Assembly: GCA_010279815.1 (NCBI GenBank)
Contig: QEOQ01000344.1
Span: forward strand, 243,299-307,298
Length of the DNA stretch: 64,000 nt
Origin: Brachionus plicatilis
Lineage: Eukaryota > Rotifera > Eurotatoria > Ploima > Brachionidae
Direction of reading: 5' to 3'
Part shown: piece by piece, positions 22,401 to 33,300 of the stretch
How the letters are laid out: each line of letters starts with the position of its first letter
How positions within the stretch are numbered: position 1 is the stretch's first letter
The notes under the pieces: generated by a model
Told to the model about the DNA's origin: nothing
Databases searched by the model: none
What the model saw: the letters and a program-made list of their open reading frames with translations, nothing else
Translations under genes and position numbers: made by a program

Positions 22401-25251
22401 TTGAAGTTCGGATCAAATTTTAATATTAAAACGATTATTTAAAATTTTAAAGATTTTGATAATTTTTAAAAAAATAAATATTTAAACAATATATCTGTAA
22501 TGTCTAATAATGGTTCATTATCGAATTAACATCAAAGTGATTGTCCCATAATTATTTTAACAAAAGCAATCAATAATTTAAATAATTCAGGTTCAGTTAA
22601 TTCACAAATTCAAATTTATAACTTTTAGATCCATTCATTCAAACTGAAATAATTTTATTTTTCTACTTTAATAAATTCTAAATTTTAAAACAGTTAATTT
22701 TTTTGTCTTTAAAAGTAATTTTTCATTAAAATCAATTAAAATATTCAAACTTTTTAAAGTTCAATAAAAAGGGACATTTTAAAATTTTAAATATGAAAAT
22801 AAACTTGACATGGCATGTCAAGAAATTGCTTTTGAAAAAATAAATTTTTTCTCTATTTTTAAAAAAAAATATTACGGTTTATATTTTGGTCTTTTGATCT
22901 TGATCTCTAACTTCAATTTGCCCCTAAATCAATTAGAATAAACTCAAACTACTAATAATCTCAAATCGACTCTGTCAGTTGAGTGAAAGATATATCAGGA
23001 CATGACTTAGTAATTCTATTCCATTGGCTTTAAGACTAGTGGAAGAATATAAAGCAGGCTTCGAATCAAGATATATCCCAACTCTATTGTGTAATTGCTA
23101 CCTTACTAATTTCATCTTTTTTTCCTGAATCATCAAAAACTTAAAATATGTATTCTGTTACTCTCTATCAAAATTTAACTAATTTAAATTTTTAATATTT
23201 CTCTATTTTTTATCTTATTTTTATTTTAAATTTTTATTTTATTTTATCTAACTTTATTTTGGCCGATAGTAAAAGTTCACCACAAATTTATTAAATCTAG
23301 ATCAAATATTATAAACAACACAAATGATGAATATCAGAACAAATTTAATATTTTATTAACAGAAATAAAAATGTTGCACATAAATGAAAAAAATGTTACA
23401 GATATATTAGAGTAATCACTAATCAATTAAAAAATTAACTATCTGAGTTAATTAATAATTAATTGAGTGATTTAATTAACTTAATGTATAACTTATCAGT
23501 ATAAATCAGATAGAAATGTGGATGAGATACAACTTAATCATATAATGAATTCAGAAAGCGTAGAACCAAAAACTCAATTGGCATGGATTTACCGTTGACA
23601 AATAAAAGAAAAGCTGGTGGTTCTTTAAAACATGAATCAGCACTGATTACTCAACCATCTGATTTAATCGAAACAATCGAGGCTGGTATTGAAGAAAAAG
23701 ACGAAGAAGAAGAATTAATTCAGCCACCAACTAAAAGAATTAATAAGGCTAGCTCACAAAACATTGCTCATGAAAAAGTTACATGTAAAACATGCGGCGG
23801 TGAATTAAAAAAAAGAAATATTTTTATTGTGTTAACAAATGTAAACAAGATAATTAGGACTCTAATTATTATTTTTTTCTTCAATTTGTGATGAGAATTA
23901 AAAAAAAATTATTAGTTTAATGAATTTGTTTGTATTTTTCTTTTTTTTTTACTTCTTTCTAATAAAAATTCTATTTTCTTATTTTAATATGTGTTCGTTA
24001 TTTTTTTAAATTGTTCTTATTCTAATAAATCAGTTTTTATTTTATTAAATTTGTGGTATATTTTACAATTTTTGTGGTTGAAAAATATTCATCGTCCTTT
24101 ATTTTGATTTTTATTTTGTAATCTGAAGGAGCTTTAGCTGGGTACAGATACACAAATAAAATAAATAAAAAAATAGATAATTTTAATACAATTTGTTTAA
24201 AAAATAAAAACAGTTTTTTAAAAGAATGAATATAAATAAAAAAATTTAATTTTTTTAGTACAAGATCATTAACTTTAGGGATATCTCTTAAAATAAATGG
24301 ACTTAGTTTTATTAATTAAAGCTCGAGTCACCTATAACCTAAAATTCCGATCAGTCCAATTTTAGCTATTTATTTATTATTAATAAATTTTCATAGAGAA
24401 TGAAAATTTAATTTTACAACCTAGCATACATTTTTATTGTCCATTAATTAACATGAAAAAAATTTATTTTCATGGTTAGTAAGACAAAAAAAATGTCGGT
24501 ATGGAAAAAAAAAACTTACTTTGACTGTCCATATCTCTAGTATAGTCCCACTGGTCTTGATCATTGCGACCAACTTTCAAAGTTTTGATCTGAAAAAAAA
24601 AATAAAAAATTTAAAAAAAAATTTTTTTTTTCAAAAATATTTTATTACATTTGAAAAGTCAATTTTGAGTGTGCAACATCCCGAGTAAATATCGGCGTTG
24701 TCCAGCTCTTCCTTGGCCCTTTCGGCCGAATCCCTGGTGGCAAACTCGACGAGGGCCTGCACGCCATTCTTCTTGGTGATCACAATGCGGTATATTTGTC
24801 CGAACGCGGAGCTGATCGTGTTGATGACATCGACAGTGATGGGGTAGAGAGCGTTGTGGACAGTGTAGCAGAGAACGATGCCTTGAGACGAGTCCTCGCT
24901 GTTGGCCTCGTTGGTCTCGTATTTGTTGACGAGCTTTTGGTTGAGAGAATAGTTGAAGAAGCAAGTGGAGTTGGCAATGGTGATGGGGTTTCGGGCCGAG
25001 TCGTTCACCAGGTTGATGGACGAGGTTATTTCTTCGAATTGGATGAGGGCTTGGCGCTTGCGCGGCATCAGGATTATGCGCTCGATGATGCCGTAGCGGT
25101 CCAGCGCTTCGCGTAGGTCGCCCTCGGTCGTGTACTCGGAGAGGTTGCGCGCATGCACCACATAGCTGGGCGACGGCTTCTGCGCGTTGCTGAACGAAGG
25201 CGACGACGAGTCTGTCTTCATGCGTTTGTTTGGAGGCGCGATGTTTGACAT
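19462..25251 (-). CDS. HNRNPL: hnRNP L-like RNA-binding protein (four RRMs)
   Basis: Six exons on the minus strand, all phases consistent: 24649-25251, 24520-24589, 20303-20916, 20193-20250, 19649-19744, 19462-19577; 518 aa. Start chosen at ATG 25249-25251 (MSNIAPPNKRMKTD); the frame extends upstream without another ATG. RRM1 ~29-101 (RKRQALIQFEE), RRM2 ~124-200 (KKNGVQALVEF, DIYSGCCTLKID), a linker with NDQDQWDYT, RRM3 ~290-364 (KFNCDRLFNLLCLYGNVERI) and RRM4 ~409-495 (NVLHWFNAP, KVKVFQKKSEKSTTGLAEW, YPYTFKLCYS). Order and spacing match the hnRNP L / LL (Drosophila smooth) family, nuclear regulators of splicing that bind CA-rich RNA. The Asn/Ser-rich 25-residue tail after RRM4 is lineage-specific. 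The 3.6 kb intron 2 contains a MITE, a LINE fragment, a transposase-like relic and a LINE tail. Exon 1 is far more GC-rich than its surroundings. Orthology to hnRNP L rather than hnRNP LL is not decided. Confidence 0.92.
22398..22926. mobile_element. MITE with TIR GGCAAATTGAAGTTC
   Basis: The left end AAGGCAAATTGAAGTTCGGA is mirrored by the right end CTAACTTCAATTTGCCCCT. It is about 530 bp with no coding capacity and lies in intron 2 of the hnRNP L-like gene. Related ends occur at 34479-34999 and at 33469. Confidence 0.6.
22940..23260 (+). mobile_element. LINE C-terminal fragment, degenerate
   Basis: Encodes SNRLCQLSERYI and EYKAGFESRYI followed by LCNCYLTNF with stops between, matching the better copy at 26619-27122. 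It lies antisense in intron 2 of the hnRNP L-like gene. Confidence 0.65.
23545..23875 (+). pseudogene. Transposase-like C-terminal remnant with zinc ribbon
   Basis: An ATG at 23545 opens MNSESVEPKTQLA and then fails; from 23583 another frame continues (TNKRKAGGSLKHESALI, acidic EEKDEEEELIQPPTKR) to VTCKTCGGELKK, where a further shift gives KYFYCVNKC and a stop. Putting these pieces side by side shows a CxxC...CxxxC zinc ribbon close to a C-terminus, a common ending for DNA-transposon proteins. Two frameshifts make it non-functional as written. The transposon superfamily is not determined. It could alternatively be a short host gene with undetected introns. Confidence 0.4.
24122..24180 (+). 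mobile_element. LINE tail
   Basis: Terminal motif 24122-24148 (TCTGAAGGAGCTTTAGCTG, one stem base changed) followed by ACAAATAAAATAAATAAA. Confidence 0.6.
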
Positions 25252-25796
25252 TTTTTTAATGTACAAATATTTTTTCTCTTTTTTTTTCTTCTTGTTGTTG
25301 TTGCTTTGTTGCTTTGTTTGTGGCCCTAAATAATATAGTGGATTATTTATCTGCGAAAGTGAAATGTCTTTCGAATTAGAAGAGAGTTGAGTCAAAGATG
25401 AATTTTGTATACGAAACGGATTTGTGAACCAAATACTTCATGTTAATGTTGGCCCAAATTATGCTCAAATTGTGCTTGGATTCGGTGTTCGATATTAACA
25501 TTTCAGCGCAGCATGAAACTCATTTTTTTATAATAATTTAATATATGTCGAGATGACAAAAATTTTGTCTGATTTTTTTTTTTAGTTGATAGGAAATAAA
25601 AATAAAAATATGACCCCTTTAGGATAGATAATGTTATAGGAGCAAAATTTTATAACACATAATTATCTGGAAATAACCAGTTAAATTAATTATCTTTAAT
25701 TTATTTTCTCTCCAAAAAGATAAATTAATAATTAATAAAAAAATATTGATTAACACATAAACTAATTGTTACCTAATATGATATATTATTTGAATA
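25252..25796 (-). promoter_or_regulatory. 5' UTR and presumed promoter region of the hnRNP L-like gene
   Basis: Immediately upstream of the chosen ATG. It contains a poly-Lys-like purine tract and CAA repeats (25285-25320) of UTR character. No TATA box or initiator was identified with confidence. Confidence 0.3.
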
Positions 25797-26552
25797 CAGT
25801 GGTGATTTGATAAAAGTATTTTACGAAAATTTACGTAAAATACCGTAAATTAACCAAATTTTACCACATTTTACGTAGATTAACGTTAAATCCGAAAAGT
25901 GAAAAAGAAGTATTTTACGAAAAATTACGTAAATTTTCAGGATTTTGAGATAATTTTGGTAAAATTTGGTAAAATTAAAAACGGCCAATTCAAAATTCAA
26001 AATTTTTTGAAAAAATGTCTTTTTTTTCCAAAAATCGAAAATTTAAGACAGTTTTTTTTATAACAATTTGAAAATAACTATTTTTTTGACCAATTTATGC
26101 AAAAAAAAACTGTCTTAAATTTTCGATTTTTGGAAAAAAAAGACATTTTTTCAAAAAATTTTGAATTTTGAATTGGTCGTTTTTAATTTTACCAAATTTT
26201 ACCAAAATTATCTCAAAATCCTGAAAATTTACGTAATTTTTCGTAAAATACTTCTTTTTCACTTTTCGGATTTAACGTTAATTTACGTAAAATGTGGTAA
26301 AATTTGGTTAATTTACGGTATTTTACGTAAATTTCCGTAAAATACTTCTTTTTCACTTTTCGGATTTAACGTTAATTTACGTAAAATGTGGTAAAATTTG
26401 GTTAATTTACGGTATTTTACGTAAATTTTCGTAAAATACTTCTTTTTCACTTTTCGGATTTAACGTTAATTTACGTAAAATGTGGTAAAATTTGGTTAAT
26501 TTACGGTATTTTACGTAAATTTTCGTAAAATACTTTTATGAAATCACCACTG
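25797..26552. mobile_element. Foldback element, second copy, with arm expansion
   Basis: It starts CAGTGGTGATTTGAT and ends ATGAAATCACCACTG with TA on both sides (25795-25796, 26553-26554). It is the same family as 11323-11889 but longer (756 against 567 bp), because part of the right arm is tandemly repeated. Confidence 0.85.
26242..26523. repeat. Three-unit 94-bp tandem repeat inside the foldback arm
   Basis: CGTAAAATACTTC recurs at 26242, 26336 and 26430, exactly 94 bp apart, with CGTAAAATACTTT at 26524. Units are nearly identical over their full length (TTTTCACTTTTCGGATTTAA, AATGTGGTAAAATTTGG), which points to recent duplication. Confidence 0.9.
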
Positions 26553-26618
26553 TATATTTATGAATACCCACTTATTCATCCTTTTTTTTTTATTTATTTT
26601 TTAATGTTATTTTTTCAG

Positions 26619-27160
26619 AAAATAATATCAAAAAACTACAAGCAATTCAGAATACAGCAGTCAGGTCTATTCTCAAGTTAAAATATGATACTCCCTCCAA
26701 CATCGTGCATCATGAGGCTTTTAATAAACTAAAATTACTAACAGTCTCGAATCGGCTTTTTGAATTGAGTGAGAGATATGTTGGGACAGGACTGAGTCAT
26801 TCTATTTCATTGGTTGAAAGACTGGTGAAGGAATACAAAGAAGGTTTCGAATCAAGATATATTGAATACCCAACTCCACTGTGTAATTGCTACCTTACTT
26901 TTTCTTCTTATTTTCCTGAAACTTGAACTATTCAAACATGTGCCACATGTAACAATCTATTCCAATTTATGTATTTTCAACTTTCATTTTTTTAGCTTAT
27001 TTACTTTATTTTGATTCTTTTTTTCTTCTCATTTTATTAACTTTAATTTTATTTCATTTTTATTTTATTTTTTATATTTTACTTTTTAACTTATTCTGAA
27101 GGAGCTTTAGCTCGGTACAGAAAACAAATAAATAAATAAATAATAAAAACCTTATTTTTT
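26619..27160 (+). mobile_element. 5'-truncated LINE, C-terminus plus 3' UTR
   Basis: An open frame without its own start encodes NNIKKLQAIQNTAVRSILKL, then FNKLKLLTVSNRLFELSERY and EYKEGFESRYIEYPTPLCNC to a stop at 26924-26926: the C-terminal tail typical of a CR1/Jockey-like non-LTR reverse transcriptase protein. The catalytic RT domain is absent. A ~190-bp 3' UTR leads to the hairpin at 27095-27121 and an AAATA tail. It is the best-preserved member of this family in the window. Confidence 0.85.
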
Positions 27161-27173
27161 TTTTTTTTAATAT

Positions 27174-27228
27174 TCTGAAGGAGCATTAGCTCGGTACAGA
27201 TAAACAAATAAATAAAAATAAAGCTTCT
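27174..27228 (+). mobile_element. Second LINE tail abutting the first
   Basis: Terminal motif 27174-27200 (TCTGAAGGAGCATTAGCTC, one loop-side change) and AAATA tail only about 50 bases after the preceding LINE's tail. Confidence 0.65.
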
Positions 27229-27714
27229 CCCGTGATCTGCCGATTGATCGTCCCTATATATAAAATACATCCTTAACTTTACTTTAACTTAAAAAATACT
27301 ATTATGATGGGACTTATAAAACCTTTAACGATTTCTCTGAATTCTATGTTGAATTTAAGAAATACTGAGCTACTTCTTTCACAATATATTCGATGAGTGG
27401 AAGTAGGTTTCTAAAAGGCGATTTAATTTTATTTTCATTTACAATTTTAAATTACTTAATCTTTTTCTTTATCTTAATCTTTATCTTACTAATTAATTAA
27501 TAAAACATTAATAAAACATTATTTTTCAAAAAAATTTCTTTTTCGAATATTTATTGAATTATGTATCCTTAGTTAAAATAATCCAAAAAGATATTTGATC
27601 TTTACACAGAAAAAAAAAATCAGATAATTATGTGTTGTCAGATTGACTCCTTTAAGATTATCTATGTTATAGTACTTTCATTCTAAAAATAAAATGTGTT
27701 TTTAAAAAATTTTA

Positions 27715-27860
27715 AGAGATAAATGGTTTTTCACATTAAAAAAACTGTTCTTCACAAACTAAATACTTTTCACCACATACCAAAAACTTTTTAGCACAAA
27801 TCACAACAAAACACAATTTTTTTGTGTCGAATTCAAAAAAAAATAATTTTCACACATTTA
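27715..27860. repeat. Dispersed repeat, copy 1
   Basis: About 140 bp matching 29324-29460 in the same orientation (AGATAAATGGTT, CACAAATCACAACAAAACAC, GTGTCGAATTC). Identity unknown, probably a MITE fragment. Confidence 0.7.
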
Positions 27861-27891
27861 ACCAAATAACTGGTTTATATAAATTTTTTGA

Positions 27892-28070
27892 CATTGTGAA
27901 TTTTAGTACAAAAAATAAAAACAAGATATTAAAAATGCCAAATCTTAAGTTGTGTAGGACCAAAACATGTTCTACAAATTGTAGCAACTGATGGTAAAAT
28001 GTAATTTTTTGTACATTTTTATATCTTCAATATCTGCAATAAATCTGCAAAATTCAGAAAATTGTGAACT
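27892..28070. mobile_element. MITE fragment, TIR CATTGTGAATTTT family
   Basis: The left end and internal TTAAAAATGCCAAATCTTAA match the copies at 9536 and 33927; the right end is degenerate. Confidence 0.55.
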
Positions 28071-28382
28071 TGGGTCACTTGATGAAAGAAAACAACATTT
28101 TAGGACTTTGGTTGACAAAAAAATAAGATGTGCCAACTGGTCAAAAGATAAAATCAAGAAGACCAAAACAAACATTGGAAAATTGGAATGAACAACTCGC
28201 TGAACAAAAAGCGAAGAAATTTCTCTAGACATGAACCATGGTTTACTTCAAAAAGAGATTGTGACAGACACTGGAACCAAGAACAAAAATCCAAACGTCA
28301 GAAACAGGTAATGAAACTAGTTCTATCAAAACCGGCACCGAAAAATATCAAATTATTTTATTTTCCTATAATTTTTCAATAA
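28050..28382 (+). pseudogene. Coding-like remnant, unrecognised
   Basis: Two overlapping frames, 28050-28191 and 28188-28382, have ordinary protein composition (SLDERKQHFRTLVDKKIRCA; RRNFSRHEPWFTSKRDCDRH), and a third frame reads WNEQLAEQKAKKFL before stopping. This looks like a frameshifted, decayed coding sequence next to a MITE. No family recognised; it may be chance. Confidence 0.25.
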
Positions 28383-28399
28383 ATAGAATATCACAGTAT

Positions 28400-29323
28400 A
28401 AGAATAAAATAAAATTATCAAATAAAATTCTTTTATCCAGTCCGTTTAATTTATTATTCAATAATTAAAAAATATACTATCTTTATCAAAAATAAATCTT
28501 GAACTGTGGGTTTTCCAATTAGAATTATTAAAATTATTATTTTTTAGAATTAATATTTTTCAACAAAGGCTCTAATGTTAAAAAATCAAATGGATACTAT
28601 TGAGAAGACGTAGATCAACAAATAAAAATTATAAGTTAATCTTATACCATCATTATTTTGAAAACACTTTTATGAATTAATAATGAAACTTAATAGTAAA
28701 TTGAAATTTTATTTTATAAAAGAACAGTAAATTATAAAATTACGTAAAATCAAAAGTTTAAGAATAAGGAATATTTTCTTATGGATTTTAGTTTTTTTAA
28801 AAAAAAAGCTAGAATAAAACAGTAAAATTTTTAATATAAATTCGTTTAATTGCAAAATGTATAAACAGATACAAAATATCGAAAAATTTTATTTAGTATT
28901 AGTTTTGAAATTTTCTAAAATTTTTTTACACATTTAAATCCATGTCAAAAAATGCTTTATAATCTATTTTAGATTCCATTTTTCATTTAATTTTCGTCTT
29001 TCTCATCTGTTTCAGACTCCCACATTTAATGATGCCTATTTCCATTATTGCTTCAGTTTCAATTGGTTTTATTAGGGATTTCTTCAATTACAGACATTTT
29101 TTTTTTTATTACAGAGTGAATTCAGAGATACGGTTACATTAGTTTACATAAATGTAAAATCAAAAGTGTTAATTTGATAAATAAAATAAATTCAAAAAGG
29201 CAATTTTCATCGAACATTATAAGCTGTATAAGAGTTTAATTTCAATCAATTTTGTATTAATAAATTAAAATGTAACTGACAAAAAATACAAAAAAAATTT
29301 ACATTTTGTTATTATTTAAACTA
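28400..29323. other. AT-rich spacer
   Basis: Nothing supported. Confidence 0.4.
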
Positions 29324-29460
29324 GAGATAAATGGTTGTCCACAATTAAAAAAACTGTTGCCCACAAACTAAAAATTTTTCGACACAAACCAAAAACTTTT
29401 TAACACAAATCACAACAAAACACATAATTTTGTGTCGAATTCAAAAAAAATAATTTTAAA
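29324..29460. repeat. Dispersed repeat, copy 2
   Basis: Direct counterpart of 27715-27860. Confidence 0.7.
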
Positions 29461-30312
29461 TTGTAAGGAATTTTTATTTTAGATGTGTCAAATAAACAAA
29501 AAATGTATGTGAATTTTTAAAACCCACTCCACTTTGGGCTTTTATGCATATTTTTTTTGACATTAAAATTAATTTTTGACAACAAAAAAATTCCGAATTT
29601 TTGGAGATTAAATAAGCTTATTAAATAATACGGTATATTAATATTAAGACATTTAGATACTTTATAAAAGTTTATTAAATGTTATTAAAATGAGCTTTAA
29701 TGTTGATGAAAAGTTTATTTTAATCGGATAATTTTTGCCGGATTTAAAAAGGATGACTGAAAAATTGAGATTTTTTTTTTAATATTTTTATTGATTTAAA
29801 AAATTTAGAAATTTAAAAGTTATAATAGAATATAATTTCTAAAAAGATAGAAAAATATAAATTGTATCTAAATTAATCTAAACTGTCAATAGCTAATTAA
29901 AAACAAAGTTATTAGTTAAAAAGTTATTGTGAAAGAATATTTGAAGAAAAAATAAGTTAAATTAAGTAAACGATATTTTTTTAATATTTTATTTACAAAA
30001 ATAATTTTATCTAAAAAATAGACTTGGGTTTTGACAATAAATAAATAAATAAATCAATAACTTTTAAGAAAATAAATCTAATCTTTTTGATACCCTTGAC
30101 AATGCTTGTGATAGCTTATTAAATTTGATTGAAAAAAATAAATTTTCCATTATTCCAAACAATGGGTCAGAGCGACAGTCTGGCATAAGAAAGATTTAGT
30201 ACATTAAATCGAGTAAATAAGGTCATGATTTAAGAAAAATAACAAACTCATTTAGACCAAAATTCTATCCTTTTGAGATCTAATTTTAAAATATAAAATT
30301 AAATTTAAAATT
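29461..30312 (-). other. Spacer including presumed 3' UTR of the exchanger gene
   Basis: Downstream of the exchanger stop codon on the minus strand. AT-rich, no frame. An AAATA simple repeat lies at 30040-30056. Confidence 0.4.
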
Positions 30313-33300
30313 TCAAAACTCAAATACGCAATAGGAGTCAAGTGAAGAAAGGATCACATATGCCAACCAAAGACTGATAAATACAAAAGAGGAAAAATAT
30401 CTCCAACCGGTCGGGCCACCCAATTCACCGCCAATAAACTTACTTCGTCTAAACATCATCATCGAAATGGCTATGAGAGCAAAAGAACAAAACATGGTCA
30501 CCGAAAATGCTAAGCTGCCCGGAACCACAACAAATCTAGTACCATTGAAATAATGATAAATCGAAGCGAACATCCAAGCTAAACCAATGCCAAGGAAAAC
30601 ATTGACCGCATTTGAACCAGTCACGTTGCCTACCGAACTGTCCGCATATTTATCTTGAACTGCTGCCACTTTGCTTGCAAATGTATCTAAAAAAAATGTA
30701 ATTATTTAGTTTAAAATTAAATTTAGACTTCAAAATAAATTTTAATAAAATTTTTTTCAATCTACTTTTTTTTTGATTTTATTTTGATTTTCTTTATCGA
30801 AAAAATGAATTTTTTCAAGCTCAATTTTACTAAATAATTTTGAAGAATAGACTCAAGAATTTTTGAATCTAAGATACTCGCTTGAAAAATGAAAATTGTA
30901 TTCTGTCAAATCAATTGTGTCAATATTTATTTATCTTATTTATTTCAATTCAATGAACACCCTTGTAGGTGATATATAAAATTTTTTTTTAATAAAATAA
31001 TGAAACAATAAGGACAAAAAAAGGTGTCAGACAAAAGTAGAGTAGTATTCGATAGCGAATTTTAAATATTGTAAATGTTTTAAATATTGTGTTAAAATAC
31101 ATTTAATTTTTTAAGAGCAGTTTAACCTAAAAAAAAATTAAAATAAATGATTATTAAAAAAATTTTAAATTATTTTTTTAGATGATAAAAAGAGAGAAGA
31201 CAATTTTTTTTTATTAAAAGTCACTCTAAGTGAACATAAATTTAATAATTAAATTTTTGTTTTAATTTAATTTTAACTATTTTTTTAGTTCAGTTAACTG
31301 CGTATTAAAAATTTAATCTTTAATAATCATTATGAAGTGATGAATAATATTAAGATATAATTTTTTAACGCCTTTGAAATTCACCATAGATTAAAATAAT
31401 CTATTATTGTCAAATAATATGATTAGGGAGATAATATCGATAATCATCAAATCAATCAAGATTTATGAAGTAAGAAAGCTTCGTTTAATAATTCAATATT
31501 TTAACAAGCTACTGATAACAATCAGCCTTATCTGGGAAAAAACAGCATGAAAAATTAGTTCAATCTTAACTATAATATTTTTTCTCTCATCAAAAAAATT
31601 ATTTTCCTAATGTTCCAGAAATTCAAAACTAAAGCGCTATCTGAATTTCTAATTTTTGACTATAAATTCGTAAACTATGTTATTTGAAACCCTATTATTC
31701 ATTTTTTTTAAGGGCACTATTCATGTTAAAAATTTATATCCAGGTGTCTTAAAGAACTAACCCTTTAAAAACTTGTAGGTCTTTGAGACTCTATTACTCA
31801 AAGATAAAATTAAAATCCTTTTTAAAATTTTATATATTCTGAAAGAGCATAAAATTTTCTACATCCTGGTATATTATTTTTTTTATATTTCCCTTAGTCG
31901 CAGTTAGTTGAATTTTTACAATCATCTCAGCCTACTAAACGTTGGATTAGTGTCTTAATTTAAAGTGTTTAAAGGTAGATTATTTTTATTTAGTTATTGT
32001 AAAATTAGTTATAAATTAAAAAATTCAAAGGCTGTTTAACATCTCTTTTAGTAATAAAAATTCAATAAACTGCGATATAAAGGAATTATCTATTGTGATC
32101 ATCCTTATTGAAAGAAAACTTCACAATCCGATTCCTCTGTTTCAGACTCTGATAAAACAAAATTAAGTAGAAAATTTTATGCTCTTTCAGAATAAATATA
32201 ATTTTAAAAAATATTATAATTTTATCTTTGAGTAATTGAGTCTGAAAGACCTACAACTTTTTATAATTTTTCCCTCTTAAACATTTTTCCTTAATTTTTT
32301 TTCCATTTTATTTTTATTCCCTTTTTTGGACGGTGTTACACAAATAACAATTGAAAATTATTTTTATTTGCAAGAAGTCAAAATACTCAACTTCCATTTA
32401 ATTTAATTTAAGTTTTTATTAAGTTTTAGATTTATTTTCAGTTTTTTTTTGGTAAAGAATACAAAAATTCATGGCTTTTAAGTACCTTTTTTTATATAGC
32501 AGCATAAGATCAATTCAATATTGAATTGATCCTCTCAATATTTTATCCAACAAATTTTGTAAAAAATTCAATAAATTTAATATTATTTTAAACAAATAAA
32601 GCTAAAAATAAACTTAATTTATAAAAAAAAAAAACATTTTTTATATTGGCTTCACAATTTTATTAAATAAAGATAAATTTTTTGATTCTTCAATAAAAGA
32701 TATAAGAGAATAATATTTTTACTAACTTACAAAATTCTGATATATTGCAAATATATTGCATCAGACAACCCAACAGTATATAAATTTTTTGATATGAAGC
32801 CTGATTTAGCAAATTTTAATAAAACAATCTTGACTTGGACCTTTTTTTGGGACTTTTAAACAACAACTCTGCTTAATTCTATTTTGGTTCACCTTTACGT
32901 GAACAAAAAAATTAATAGTGATGGGAGTTTTCTCTTTAGTTTAGTTAACTAAAACGTCCTTTAGTCGACTAGTTTTTAGCCAACTAAAATTTAGCCTACT
33001 AGTTTTTAGTTAACTAAAATTTAGTCAACTAGCTTTTAGTTAACTAAAATTTAGTCGACTAGTTTTTAGTTAACTAATTTTTAGTCGACTAAACTAAAAT
33101 TATTAACTAAAGTTTAATTTTTAAAATCTATTTTTTTTTAGAAAATTGTTACTAAATAAAAGTTATGACTAAAGCAATTAGCATGATTTTTCTGTAGCAG
33201 AAACTCAAATAAATTAAAATATGAGTAAATTATCAATTAATGATTCTTTAAACCTTTGAATTTAATTGATTATAAAATTTAGAATCAACAAATTAAAAAA

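Noticed and set aside
24659..25116. Overlapping frames on both strands of hnRNP L exon 1
   Set aside because: They are shadows of a GC-rich coding exon; the RRM-encoding frame explains the region.
27095..27121. tRNA-like A-box in the LINE tail (TAGCTCGGTA)
   Set aside because: It resembles an internal promoter box but occurs only in the LINE terminal hairpin, with no B box or cloverleaf nearby.
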